A stretch of 61,836 bases of DNA from Ramlibacter sp. WS9. GTDB taxonomy: Bacteria; Pseudomonadota; Gammaproteobacteria; Burkholderiales; Burkholderiaceae_C. Shown here one piece after another: positions 42,835 through 51,112 of the stretch (position 1 is the first letter of the stretch; every line of letters starts with the position of its first letter). The notes beneath the pieces are model-generated. The model ran no database searches, was not told the DNA's origin, and was given only the letters and a program-made list of their open reading frames with translations. The stretch spans positions 1 through 61,836 of the forward strand of contig NZ_RKMB01000031.1 in the NCBI RefSeq assembly GCF_003797765.1, in the 5' to 3' direction. A program made the translations under genes and the position numbers.

Positions 42835-44304
42835 TCAGGGCAGTTGCGCGATCACTTCGGCAACGGCCGCCGTGAGCTTCTTGGCATAGGGAACGTGCAG
42901 GAATTCGTTCGGGCCGTGCGCATTGCTCTTGGGGCCGAGCACCCCGCACACCATCATCTGCGCCTTGGGGAAACCCGTGCTCAGCATGCTCATGAGGGGG
43001 ATGGTTCCGCCCTGGCCGATGTAGCCGCACGGTGCGCCGAAGTGGGCCTGCGACGCGGCATCGAGCGCGCGCTCGAACCACGGCGCGGTAGACGGCGCGT
43101 TCCAGCCGGTGGCACCGCCATTTGACTCGAACGTCACCTTGGCCTGGTAGGGCGCGTTGTCTTCCAGCAGCGCCTTGAGTTCCTGCACCGCTTGGGCCGC
43201 GTCGACCAGCGGCGGCAGGCGCAGCGACAGTTTGAAGGCGGTGTATGGGCGCAGCACATTGCCCGCGTCCTGCAGCGATGGAAACCCTTCGGCGCCGGTC
43301 ACCGACAGCGTCGGCTTCCAGGTGCGATTGAGCAGCGCGTCGAGCGGATCGGTGGTGGTGGGCAGCGCGAAGGTGGTGGAACCACCGCAGTCGTAGTGCG
43401 CCCAGGGGAAGCGCTTGTAGACCTCGTCGCCCAGGATCGCAGCGGTGGCCTTGCCCTGCGCGATGCGGTCGGCCGGCACTTCGCAATGGAAGCTTGCCGG
43501 CAGTAGCCGGCCGGTCTTGCTGTCTTCCAGCCGGTCGAGCACCTGCCGCATGATGCGGAAGCTCGAAGGCACCAGGCCCGACGCGTCGCCGGAGTGGATG
43601 CCCTCGGTGAGGATCTCTACCTTCAGCGTGCCGCTGGCCATGCCGCGCAGCGAGGTGGTGAGCCACAGCTGGTCGTAGTTGCCCGCGCCCGAGTCCAGGC
43701 AGATCACCAGCGACACGTCGCCCAACCGGCCGCGTAGCGCGTCGACGTAGGGCAGGAGGTCATACGAGCCGGACTCCTCGCACGTCTCGACCAGGCCGAC
43801 GATGCGCGGATGCGGCACGTTCTGCGCCTTGAGCGCCTGCACGGCGGCGATGCTGGCGTAGACCGCATAGCCGTCGTCGGCGCTGCCGCGGCCATAGAGC
43901 TTGCCGTCTTCGTACTTCGGCGTCCACGGGCCGAGATCATTGCGCCAGCCGGTGAATTCCGGCTGCTTGTCCAGGTGGCCGTACATCAGCACCGTCTGCG
44001 AAGACGCCGGCTTGGTGGCCGCGATCTCGAAGAACAGCACCGGCGTGCGGCCGGGCAGGCGCACCACTTCCAGCGTCAGGCCTTCGACCTTCTGCGCCTC
44101 GACCCAGGCCGCGGCATTGCGCATCACCGTTTCGATGTAGCCGTGTTCGGCCCAGTCCTTGTCGAAGCCCGGCGACTTGGCCGGGATGGCAACGTAGTCG
44201 GTGAGCTGCTTCACGATGTCGCCGTCCCACTTGGCGGTGGTGTGGGCCAGGGCGGCAACGGCGTCGAGTCCGCCGGGGATTTCGCGGTGCAAGGGTGCGT
44301 TCAT
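42835..44304 (-). CDS. M20 family dipeptidase/peptidase
   Basis: A 489-residue zinc peptidase. Metal and catalytic motifs: MYGHLDKQPE (His, Asp), GRGSADDGYAV (bridging Asp), GLVETCEESGS (Glu-Glu) and a late GQGGTIPLMS. The lid dimerisation domain is in the middle. ATG 44304 is preferred since the product then begins as in close M20 proteins. Likely cleaves dipeptides; no pathway context. Confidence 0.9.
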   Translation of the reverse strand: MNAPLHREIPGGLDAVAALAHTTAKWDGDIVKQLTDYVAIPAKSPGFDKDWAEHGYIETVMRNAAAWVEAQKVEGLTLEVVRLPGRTPVLFFEIAATKPASSQTVLMYGHLDKQPEFTGWRNDLGPWTPKYEDGKLYGRGSADDGYAVYASIAAVQALKAQNVPHPRIVGLVETCEESGSYDLLPYVDALRGRLGDVSLVICLDSGAGNYDQLWLTTSLRGMASGTLKVEILTEGIHSGDASGLVPSSFRIMRQVLDRLEDSKTGRLLPASFHCEVPADRIAQGKATAAILGDEVYKRFPWAHYDCGGSTTFALPTTTDPLDALLNRTWKPTLSVTGAEGFPSLQDAGNVLRPYTAFKLSLRLPPLVDAAQAVQELKALLEDNAPYQAKVTFESNGGATGWNAPSTAPWFERALDAASQAHFGAPCGYIGQGGTIPLMSMLSTGFPKAQMMVCGVLGPKSNAHGPNEFLHVPYAKKLTAAVAEVIAQLP

Positions 44305-44478
44305 GGGTTTCTTCCAAACTGCTTCGAGGTGAACCCGCCACTTTACGCCCACGCGAACGCTTGTGCCAGCACCGTGCTGACAAGCCCGGGACGGCACCTG
44401 GGCAAAATGCGCGGATGGTCAAAATGCGGGGATGGCAATGCCACTCGCATCCCGCATCCGACTTCACAGGGGACCCCC

Positions 44479-45240
44479 ATGGAACACGACAACAACTCGC
44501 GCATTCGCATCGGCGTGGGCGGCTGGACCTTCGAGCCCTGGCGCGACAACTTCTTTCCCAAGGGCCTGCCGCACAGCCGCGAACTGCATTACGCCAGCCG
44601 GCAGCTGACGGCGATCGAAGTCAACGGCACCTACTACAGCACCTTCAAGCCGCCCACGTTCGCGAAGTGGCGGGGCGAAACGCCCGAAGGCTTCGTGTTC
44701 TCGCTCAAGGCCAATCGCTTCGCCACCAACCGCAAGCTGCTCGCCACGGCGGGCGAGTCGATCCAACGTTTCGTCACCAGCGGCATTGCCGAGCTGGACG
44801 ACAAACTCGGCCCGCTGGTGTGGCAGTTCATGCCCACCAAGCAGTTCGACGCGACGGACTTCGAGGCGTTTCTCGCGCTGCTGCCCAAGCATGTCGATGG
44901 CGTCGCGCTGCGCCACGTGCTGGACGTCCGACACGAAAGCTTCCTGTCGCCCGAATTCCTGCCCCTGGCGCGCCGCTACGGCTGCACGGCCGTGCACACC
45001 GATTCGGACAAGTTCCCCGCCATCGCCGATGAGCAGAGCAACCTGGCCTACATCCGCCTGATGCGCAGCGAAGCCGAGAGGCCCACCGGCTACCCGCCGG
45101 TAGCACTGAGCCAATGGGCGGAGGGCGCCAAGGCATGGGTGGGAAAGGGAGCCGCGCGAGAGGTCTACATCTACCTGATCAACGGCGCCAAGGAGCGGGC
45201 ACCAGCCGCCGCGCAAGAACTGATCCGCCAACTCGGCTGA
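44479..45240 (+). CDS. DUF72 family protein
   Basis: A 253-residue TIM-barrel-like protein of the DUF72/YecE family (IRIGVGGWTFEPWRDNFFPKGLP, EVNGTYYSTFKP, FSLKANRFATN). Biochemical role not established in the family. An AGGGGA site precedes the ATG. Confidence 0.88.
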   Translation: MEHDNNSRIRIGVGGWTFEPWRDNFFPKGLPHSRELHYASRQLTAIEVNGTYYSTFKPPTFAKWRGETPEGFVFSLKANRFATNRKLLATAGESIQRFVTSGIAELDDKLGPLVWQFMPTKQFDATDFEAFLALLPKHVDGVALRHVLDVRHESFLSPEFLPLARRYGCTAVHTDSDKFPAIADEQSNLAYIRLMRSEAERPTGYPPVALSQWAEGAKAWVGKGAAREVYIYLINGAKERAPAAAQELIRQLG

Positions 45241-45375
45241 CGCTCGGCTCGCCTTCGTCCGTAGCTCAGCGTCGGCTTGGGATGACATCTTGTTGCGCTT
45301 GTGACGGTCAGGCGCACGTATCCGGCACGCGTCAAATCTCTCCTGACAAGCACTCAAAACAAGGGAGACAGTTTC

Positions 45376-45567
45376 ATGGCCTATGTATTCGAAACCGTTC
45401 CGGCCAACCGCGGCTTGATCGACATGGACGACCCACGCGAGATCCATTGGTGGAGCAAGCGTTTCGGCTGCAACGAAGAGCAGCTGCGCCACGCCGTGCT
45501 GGAGGTCGGCAATTCCGCTGCCAAGGTCGAGCAGCTGCTCGACGGCAAGGAGATCTTCGTGGTGTGA
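45376..45567 (+). CDS. DUF3606 small protein
   Basis: A 63-residue soluble protein with the DUF3606 pattern (DPREIHWWSKRFGCNEEQLRHAVLEVGNSAAKVEQLL). Function unknown. GGGAGA precedes the ATG by 7 nt, supporting this start over an upstream ATG. Confidence 0.82.
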   Translation: MAYVFETVPANRGLIDMDDPREIHWWSKRFGCNEEQLRHAVLEVGNSAAKVEQLLDGKEIFVV

Positions 45568-45582
45568 GTGGAGCTGGCTGCT

Positions 45583-46167
45583 TCACGCCAGCCAGCGCAG
45601 CAACCCCTGGCCAGCGTCGCCCAGGCGCGCCACCAGAGCCGCTGCGACAGGCTCGTTCACGCCGAACTCGAACTCCACCTCGTCCCCATGTTTCACTTCA
45701 CGCAGGTCCGCGCCGACCTGCAACAGCTCGCGCCGCAGCATGCCTTCCATCGCATAAGGCACGGCGCAACGCAGCACCACCGTCCTTTGCAGTTGAACCT
45801 TCTGCACGCCCAGTAGCGCTTGCGCCACCGCGTCGGTGTACGCGCGGACGAGGCCGCCCGCGCCCAGCTTGACGCCGCCGAAGTAGCGCACCACCGTTGC
45901 CAGCACGCCTTCCAGATCCTGCCGCCGCAGCACCTCCAGCATCGGCCGGCCGGCAGTGCCGCCCGGTTCGCCGTCGTCGTTGGCAGCGGACTGGCCACCG
46001 GCCAGCAAGGCCCAGCACACATGCGTGGCAGCCGGGTGCTCACGGCGAAGCCCCGCGACGATCGTCAACGCCGCGGCCCGGTCCGGCACGGCCTGCACAC
46101 AGGCAATGAAGCGGCTTTTCTTGATCAGGATGTCACTGTGGACGGGCTGGGCGAGCGTGAAGGGCAC
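45583..46167 (-). CDS. yigZ: YigZ/IMPACT family protein
   Basis: A 194-residue protein of the YigZ/IMPACT family. Segments KSRFIACVQAV, HVCWALLAGG, NDDGEPGGTAGRPML and VVRYFGGVKLGAGGLVRAY are diagnostic. Implicated in translation-related control; exact role unknown. It lies 12 nt after the otnI stop and may be read from the threonate operon. Confidence 0.9.
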   Translation of the reverse strand: MPFTLAQPVHSDILIKKSRFIACVQAVPDRAAALTIVAGLRREHPAATHVCWALLAGGQSAANDDGEPGGTAGRPMLEVLRRQDLEGVLATVVRYFGGVKLGAGGLVRAYTDAVAQALLGVQKVQLQRTVVLRCAVPYAMEGMLRRELLQVGADLREVKHGDEVEFEFGVNEPVAAALVARLGDAGQGLLRWLA

Positions 46168-46179
46168 CCGCCGATTGTC

Positions 46180-46989
46180 TCAGCGCCAGCGCTGGAACCA
46201 GCCAAGCCCCTGCGACGTTCCGCCGGGCTGCGCGCCCCGCTTCGGCCGGTATTCGCAGCCGATCCAGCCGGTCCAACCGCATTCGGCGGAGACCTGGTCG
46301 ATCACATCGAACAGGTAGGGGTAGTTCATCTCGCCCACGTCGGGTTCGTGGCGCTCGGGCACACCGGCGATCTGGAAGTGGCCGACGCGCCCGGTGGGCA
46401 GGTACTGGCGGATCTTCATCGCCACGTCGCCCTCGACGATCTGGCAGTGGTACAAGTCCATCTGCACCTTCGCCTTGGGTGCGGCGATTTCGGCGGCGAG
46501 CTGGTGGGCATCGTCCTGGCGGTTCAGGAAGAATCCGGGAATGTCGCGCGTGTTGATCGGCTCCATGAGCACGTCGATGCCTTGCTTCGCCGCCTCGGCC
46601 GCGGCCCAGCGCAGGTTGCTCACGTAGGTGGAGCGCAGGCTCTCGCGCTGCGTGTCCGCGGGCACCAGCCCGGCCATCACGTGCACATGCGGGCAGTTCA
46701 GGACTTCCGCATAGACCAGCGCCTTCGCAACGCCTTCGCGGAATTCGGCTTCGCGCCCGGGCAGACAAGCCATGCCGCGCTCGCCTTGCTCCCAGTTGCC
46801 GGGCGGCATGTTGAACAGCACTTGTTGCAGGCCATGCGCCTTCAGCCGGGCCGCCAGTTCGCGCGGCTCGTACGCGTACGGGAAAAGGAACTCCACGGCT
46901 TTGAAGCCATCGCGGGCAGCGGCCTCGAAGCGATCGAGGAAGTCCAGCTCCGGGTACATCATCGACAGGTTGGCGGCGAATCGGGGCAT
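46180..46989 (-). CDS. otnI: 2-oxo-tetronate isomerase (OtnI, Hyi-like)
   Basis: A 269-residue TIM-barrel isomerase of the hydroxypyruvate isomerase family (FAANLSMMYPELDFLDRF, MEPINTRDIPGFFLN, YHCQIVEGD, GCEYRPK). In the described L-threonate route OtnI isomerises 2-oxo-tetronate 4-phosphate for OtnC or acts alongside it. Last enzyme gene of the ltnD-otnK-otnC-otnI cluster. Confidence 0.88.
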   Translation of the reverse strand: MPRFAANLSMMYPELDFLDRFEAAARDGFKAVEFLFPYAYEPRELAARLKAHGLQQVLFNMPPGNWEQGERGMACLPGREAEFREGVAKALVYAEVLNCPHVHVMAGLVPADTQRESLRSTYVSNLRWAAAEAAKQGIDVLMEPINTRDIPGFFLNRQDDAHQLAAEIAAPKAKVQMDLYHCQIVEGDVAMKIRQYLPTGRVGHFQIAGVPERHEPDVGEMNYPYLFDVIDQVSAECGWTGWIGCEYRPKRGAQPGGTSQGLGWFQRWR

Positions 46990-47010
46990 GGCGGTGTTCC
47001 TCTTGCTCTT

Positions 47011-47673
47011 TTACCAGCGCGCGTTGAAGCTGCGCCGCAGTTCATCGATCTGCGGCTCGGTGAGCGCGGAGCAGGGCCCTTGCGCCAGCAGCATCAGCCG
47101 CGCGGTTTCTTCCAGTTCCTCCAGCACCGCCATGGCGGCGGCCGGCGTGTCGTGCCAGACGTTCGGGCCCAGCCGCTGCAGCATCACCGCGCGGATCGGC
47201 CGGCCCGCCTCGCCGTAGCGGGTGATCGTGCCGGCCACCTCTTCGGCCGTGGCGGGCGCGCCCGGGCGCTGGTAGCGCAGCACGGGCACGTGCCCGACCT
47301 TCATCACGAAGTAGGGCGTGATGGGCGGCAACAGCTCCGGCTCTTCGCAGCGCAGGCTCAGCGCGACGCTGTGTGCGCTATGGGTGTGGACGATGCAGCG
47401 CGTGCCGCCGTCGAAGGGCAGCGCAGCGCGGTAGATCGCACTGTGCAGCGCCAGCGTCTTGCTCGCCATCGCGCCCGAGACCTGACGCCCCGCGAGATCG
47501 ACTTTTGCAAGTTGCGCCGGATCGAGAAAGCCCAAGGGCGCGTCGGTGGGTGTGATGAGGAAACCGTCGTCCAGCCGCGCGCTGATGTTGCCCGCGGCCG
47601 CATGGACGTAGCCACGATCGAACAGGCTCTTGCCGATGCGGCAGATTTCCTCGCGCGCCTGCGACTCGTTCAT
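47011..47673 (-). CDS. otnC: 3-oxo-tetronate 4-phosphate decarboxylase (OtnC)
   Basis: A 220-residue class II aldolase/fuculose-aldolase-fold enzyme. Zn ligands are in VHTHSAHSVALS and a late RYGEAGRPIRAVMLQRLGPNVW; GNISARLDDGFLITPT is the substrate loop. It decarboxylates the phosphorylated keto-acid to dihydroxyacetone phosphate and CO2. Its ATG overlaps the otnK stop (ATGA). Confidence 0.9.
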   Translation of the reverse strand: MNESQAREEICRIGKSLFDRGYVHAAAGNISARLDDGFLITPTDAPLGFLDPAQLAKVDLAGRQVSGAMASKTLALHSAIYRAALPFDGGTRCIVHTHSAHSVALSLRCEEPELLPPITPYFVMKVGHVPVLRYQRPGAPATAEEVAGTITRYGEAGRPIRAVMLQRLGPNVWHDTPAAAMAVLEELEETARLMLLAQGPCSALTEPQIDELRRSFNARW

Positions 47674-48935
47674 CCGAGCATCCTAAGGGCTTTGACGAAA
47701 AAATCGTCGCCGCCGAAGTTCCCGGATTTGAGCGCGAGATGGATGGGCTCACCGCTGGCCGTGCGAGCGTGGCACCACGGAACGCCCGGGTCGATCTGCG
47801 GCCCGATCTGCATTTGCGTCACCCCCAGCGCCTGCACACACGCGCCCGAAGTTTCGCCGCCTGCCACCACCAGTTGGCGCACGCCGATCTCGACCAGGCC
47901 GGCGGCGATGGCGGCCAGCGCCTTCTCGACCAGTGCACCCGCGCGCTCCACGCCAAGCTGGTCTTGCACAGCTTTGACGGCTTGCGTGTCCGCGGTGGCA
48001 TAGACCAGCACCGGACCCTCTGCCAGCAACGGCCGTGCCCAGAACAGCGCCTGCGACGCGACGTTGTCGCCGGCCGCGATGCGCAGAGGATCGATCGCGA
48101 GGGCATTGCCCCCGCCTTCGATGAAGGCTGCCACCTGGCGCTGTGTCGCCGTGGAACAGCTGCCCGACACGATGGCCTGCAGGCCTTGCGGAGGCGGCAA
48201 TTCCGCTGCGCCCGCGGATGGCTGAATGCCGAAATTCGCGGCGAGGCCGATGGCCACGCCCGAACCCGCAGTGATCAATGGCAGGTTCTTGAGCGCAGGC
48301 CCCAGCCGCAGCAGGTCTTGGTTGTCCAGTGCGTCGACGATGGCGATGGCCACGCCCTCGGCACGCAGCTGCGCGATACGCTGCGTGATGGCACCCGCCC
48401 CGGCCGCAACCGTTTTGTAATCGATGAGGCCGACCTTGCCCTGGCACTGGGCCTGCAGCACGCGGACCAGGTTGGCGTCCGTCATCGGTGTGAGCGGATG
48501 GGAGCGCATGCCCGACTCGCTCAGCAGCACGTCGCCCACGAACAGGTGGCCCTTGAACACCGTGCGCTGGTTGTCGGGGAACGCGGGCGTCGCGATCGTG
48601 AAGTCGGCCTCGAGCGCTTCCATCAGCGCTTCGGTGACCGGGCCGATATTGCCCTGGGGCGTGCTGTCGAAGGTCGAGCAGTACTTGAAGTAGATCTGCT
48701 GCGCGCCCTGCGATTGCAGCCAGTCGAGCGCAGCCATCGACTGCATGACGGCCTCGTAGTTCGGTATGGTGCGCGACTTCAGCGCCACCACGACGGCATC
48801 GGCGTCGGCGCCCAGCGGCCCTTCAGGCACGCCGATGGTCTGCACCACGCGCATCCCCGCGCGCACCAGGTTGTTGGCGAGGTCGGTCGCGCCGGTGAAG
48901 TCGTCGGCGATGCAGCCGAGCAGGAGCTTGTTCAT
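47670..48935 (-). CDS. otnK: 3-oxo-tetronate 4-kinase (OtnK)
   Basis: A 421-residue four-carbon acid sugar kinase (DUF1537 family). N-terminal LLGCIADDFTGATDLANNL, SRTIPNYEAV, and C-terminal nucleotide-binding VVAGGETSGACVQALG are typical. It phosphorylates the LtnD product. Confidence 0.93.
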   Translation of the reverse strand: MNKLLLGCIADDFTGATDLANNLVRAGMRVVQTIGVPEGPLGADADAVVVALKSRTIPNYEAVMQSMAALDWLQSQGAQQIYFKYCSTFDSTPQGNIGPVTEALMEALEADFTIATPAFPDNQRTVFKGHLFVGDVLLSESGMRSHPLTPMTDANLVRVLQAQCQGKVGLIDYKTVAAGAGAITQRIAQLRAEGVAIAIVDALDNQDLLRLGPALKNLPLITAGSGVAIGLAANFGIQPSAGAAELPPPQGLQAIVSGSCSTATQRQVAAFIEGGGNALAIDPLRIAAGDNVASQALFWARPLLAEGPVLVYATADTQAVKAVQDQLGVERAGALVEKALAAIAAGLVEIGVRQLVVAGGETSGACVQALGVTQMQIGPQIDPGVPWCHARTASGEPIHLALKSGNFGGDDFFVKALRMLG

Positions 48936-48962
48936 TCTCGAATGTTCGCGCAGCCCCGTTTG

Positions 48963-49856
48963 CTATTGGGCGGCCGGTGGAAGGGTGATGCCTGGGAAGA
49001 TCTTGATCACCGCGCTGTCGTCCTCTTTCGCGAAGCCCGCGCTGGAGGCCTGCATGAACATCTGGTGCGCGGTCGACGACAAGGGCAGCGGGAATTTGCT
49101 GGACCGCGCCAGGTCGAGCACGATGCCCAGATCCTTCACGAAGATGTCCACAGCGGAGAGCGGCGTGTAGTCGCCCGCCAGCACGTGGGCCATGCGGTTC
49201 TCGAACATCCAGCTGTTGCCCGCGCTGTGCGTGATGACCTCGTACAGCGCCGCCGCATCGACGCCTTCGCGCAAGCCCAGGGCCATGGCTTCGGCCGCTG
49301 CCGCGATGTGCACGCCCGCCAGCAGCTGGTTGATCACCTTCACTTTGCTGCCCGCGCCGGCGCGGTCACCGAGGCGATAAACCTTGGCGGCCATGGCGTC
49401 GAGCACGGTGCCGCACTTTTCGTAAGCTTCCGGCCGGCCCGACGTCATCATCGTGATCTGGCCGGCCGCGGCTTTCGCGGCGCCGCCGGAAATGGGCGCA
49501 TCGAGGTAGAGCAAGCCCCGCTCCGCGAGGCGGCCTTCCAGCGCGGCCGACCAGGCGGGATCGACGGTGGAGCACATCACGAAGACGGCGCCGGGTTTCA
49601 TGGCCTCGGCCACGCCACCGGCGCCGAACAGCAGATCCTCGGTCTGCGCCGCATTGACCACGACCGAGATCACCACGTCGCACTGCTGCGCCAGCTCGGC
49701 CGCGGTGCCGCAGGCCGTTCCGCCTTCAGCCGCGAATTTCTGCGCGGCTTCGCTCCGAACGTCGAAGACGCGGACCGGCAGGCCGGCACGTCGCAGAGAC
49801 CCCGCCATGCCCGCGCCCATGGCGCCCAAACCGATCACGCCTGTCTGTCTGTCCAT
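48963..49856 (-). CDS. ltnD: L-threonate dehydrogenase (LtnD)
   Basis: A 297-residue beta-hydroxyacid dehydrogenase. NAD motif GVIGLGAMGAGMAGSL, substrate motif LDAPISGGAAKAAAGQ and catalytic Lys region GAGSKVKVINQLL are present. It oxidises L-threonate to 2-oxo-tetronate. First gene of the operon, directly behind a FCD-type operator. Confidence 0.92.
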   Translation of the reverse strand: MDRQTGVIGLGAMGAGMAGSLRRAGLPVRVFDVRSEAAQKFAAEGGTACGTAAELAQQCDVVISVVVNAAQTEDLLFGAGGVAEAMKPGAVFVMCSTVDPAWSAALEGRLAERGLLYLDAPISGGAAKAAAGQITMMTSGRPEAYEKCGTVLDAMAAKVYRLGDRAGAGSKVKVINQLLAGVHIAAAAEAMALGLREGVDAAALYEVITHSAGNSWMFENRMAHVLAGDYTPLSAVDIFVKDLGIVLDLARSSKFPLPLSSTAHQMFMQASSAGFAKEDDSAVIKIFPGITLPPAAQ

Positions 49857-49871
49857 GCTCGTCCGCCTTGA

Positions 49872-49891
49872 TTGGTATGGTTATCATACAA
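49872..49891 (-). promoter_or_regulatory. Candidate threonate-regulator operator at ltnD
   Basis: GTATG-5 nt-CATAC inverted repeat containing TTATCATACAA (49881-49891), which differs by one base from TTGTCATACAA at the regulator gene. It lies 16-35 nt upstream of the ltnD start, overlapping the likely promoter. Confidence 0.6.
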
Positions 49892-49934
49892 CTTTGGCGG
49901 ATGGACAGGCTGCGCAAGCCTGCGGAGCGCAGTG

Positions 49935-50183
49935 TCAGAAGTCGGACAGCCCCATCGTCAACGTGGCGGGGAATTCGTTTGCCGCGCTGTAATCGCCTTG
50001 CATTCCAGGGTTCCAAAGGCGGTCGAACGACCCAGGGCAAGTGTCGGCCCATGCCGTCAAACCGAGATCCAGCTCCGCCGGGCGCACGTTCTGCCGCTGC
50101 AGATGCGACAGCATGCTGGCCGTGCCCTCGCCGCTGCGACCGTGGTCGGGGCGTGGAATCTGCAGGCGATTGGAGTCGAACAT
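49935..50183 (-). CDS. Hypothetical protein (82 aa)
   Basis: An 82-residue frame between the regulator and ltnD. It has no signal or membrane segment and no family I recognise. There is a weak GAGG site before the ATG. Spacing on the operon strand suits a gene, but it might be spurious. Confidence 0.4.
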   Translation of the reverse strand: MFDSNRLQIPRPDHGRSGEGTASMLSHLQRQNVRPAELDLGLTAWADTCPGSFDRLWNPGMQGDYSAANEFPATLTMGLSDF

Positions 50184-50283
50184 GGCGGGCCTCGAGGGTG
50201 GTTCAGATGAGGCACCATTGTTCCCGCGCGTGCGGCCCAGGCCTTAAGGCAATGGCTTAACGCGGCGTCGCGCGTTTCCCTAT

Positions 50284-51051
50284 CTACGCTTTCCCCACCA
50301 GCGGCTGAGCCAGGCGCGCGCCTTCCTGGTTCCAGAACGCCGGGTCGGCCATCTCGATGCGGCGGATCGCGTTGTTCATGTGGCGCGCCGCGGCTTGGCG
50401 GGCCTTGGCCACGTCGCCGGCCTCGATCGCCTGCACCACGGCGTGGTGCTCGTCGCGCACCTGGGCCGCGAAGTCGGCGCGCCGCGCCTCGTTCGCGCGC
50501 GTCACGCCGATGGCGCCGCGCATGAACTGCGCCAGGTAGTCGAGCGTGCCGATGAGGAAGGGGTTGTGCGCGGCGGCGGCGATGGCCTGGTGAAACTTCA
50601 GGTCTTCCTCGACGCCGTCGTCGCCCGCCTTCACGGCCTTGTCCAGAGCCACCACCGATTGCTTCAGGCGCTTGACGTCGGCCGCCGTGCGGCGCTGCGC
50701 GGCCAGCGCCGCGACCTCGGCTTCCAGCGCCCGCCGCACTTCGGCCATCTGCACCACCGCGGCTTTCGATGCCGTGTGGCGGGCGTCGAAGTTCAGCGGC
50801 GCATACGGCGCGTGCGCGTTGACATACACGCCGCTGCCCTGCCGCGAATCCACCAGGCCCAGCGATTTCAGGCGAGACACCGCTTCGCGCACCACGGTGC
50901 GGCTCACTTCGAACTGTTCAACCAGGCGCGCTTCGGCCGGCAGCTTTTCCCCGGGCCCGATGCGTCCGGCCTGGATTTCGGCGGCAAGCCGCTGCGCCAC
51001 CTGGTCCGACAGGCGGGCGCCGCTGCTCACGGGAGAAAACTGGTTTGTCAT
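50284..51051 (-). CDS. GntR-family (FCD) transcription regulator of threonate genes
   Basis: A 255-residue FadR/FCD-type regulator. The N-terminal winged helix (LSDQVAQRLAAEIQAGRIGPGEKLPAEARLVEQFEVSRTVVREAVSRLKSLGLVDSRQGSGVYV) is textbook GntR; the C-terminal FCD domain has metal-binding-type histidines (DLKFHQAIAAAAHN, DEHHAVVQAIEAGD). An operator overlaps its own start codon, and a near-identical one precedes ltnD. Confidence 0.9.
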   Translation of the reverse strand: MTNQFSPVSSGARLSDQVAQRLAAEIQAGRIGPGEKLPAEARLVEQFEVSRTVVREAVSRLKSLGLVDSRQGSGVYVNAHAPYAPLNFDARHTASKAAVVQMAEVRRALEAEVAALAAQRRTAADVKRLKQSVVALDKAVKAGDDGVEEDLKFHQAIAAAAHNPFLIGTLDYLAQFMRGAIGVTRANEARRADFAAQVRDEHHAVVQAIEAGDVAKARQAAARHMNNAIRRIEMADPAFWNQEGARLAQPLVGKA

Positions 51052-51077
51052 ACAAGAAACCGAAAGGTGTATGACAA
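51045..51077. promoter_or_regulatory. Regulator operator overlapping its own start
   Basis: TTGTCATAC (51045-51053) and GTATGACAA (51069-51077) are inverted arms 15 nt apart. TTGTCATACAA fits the TNGTNNNACNA pattern recognised by FadR-type proteins. The left site covers the regulator ATG, suggesting autorepression. Confidence 0.62.
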
Positions 51078-51112
51078 GAATACCGCCGCGCTGCTCCGCG
51101 CGGGCGAAGATT

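Noticed and set aside
45258..45275. TCCGTAGCTCAG resembling a tRNA D-arm start
   Set aside because: No T-arm, no acceptor pairing and no CCA follow, so it is not a tRNA.
45820..48003. 727-codon plus-strand frame over YigZ and otn genes
   Set aside because: Shadow of well-recognised enzymes on the other strand.
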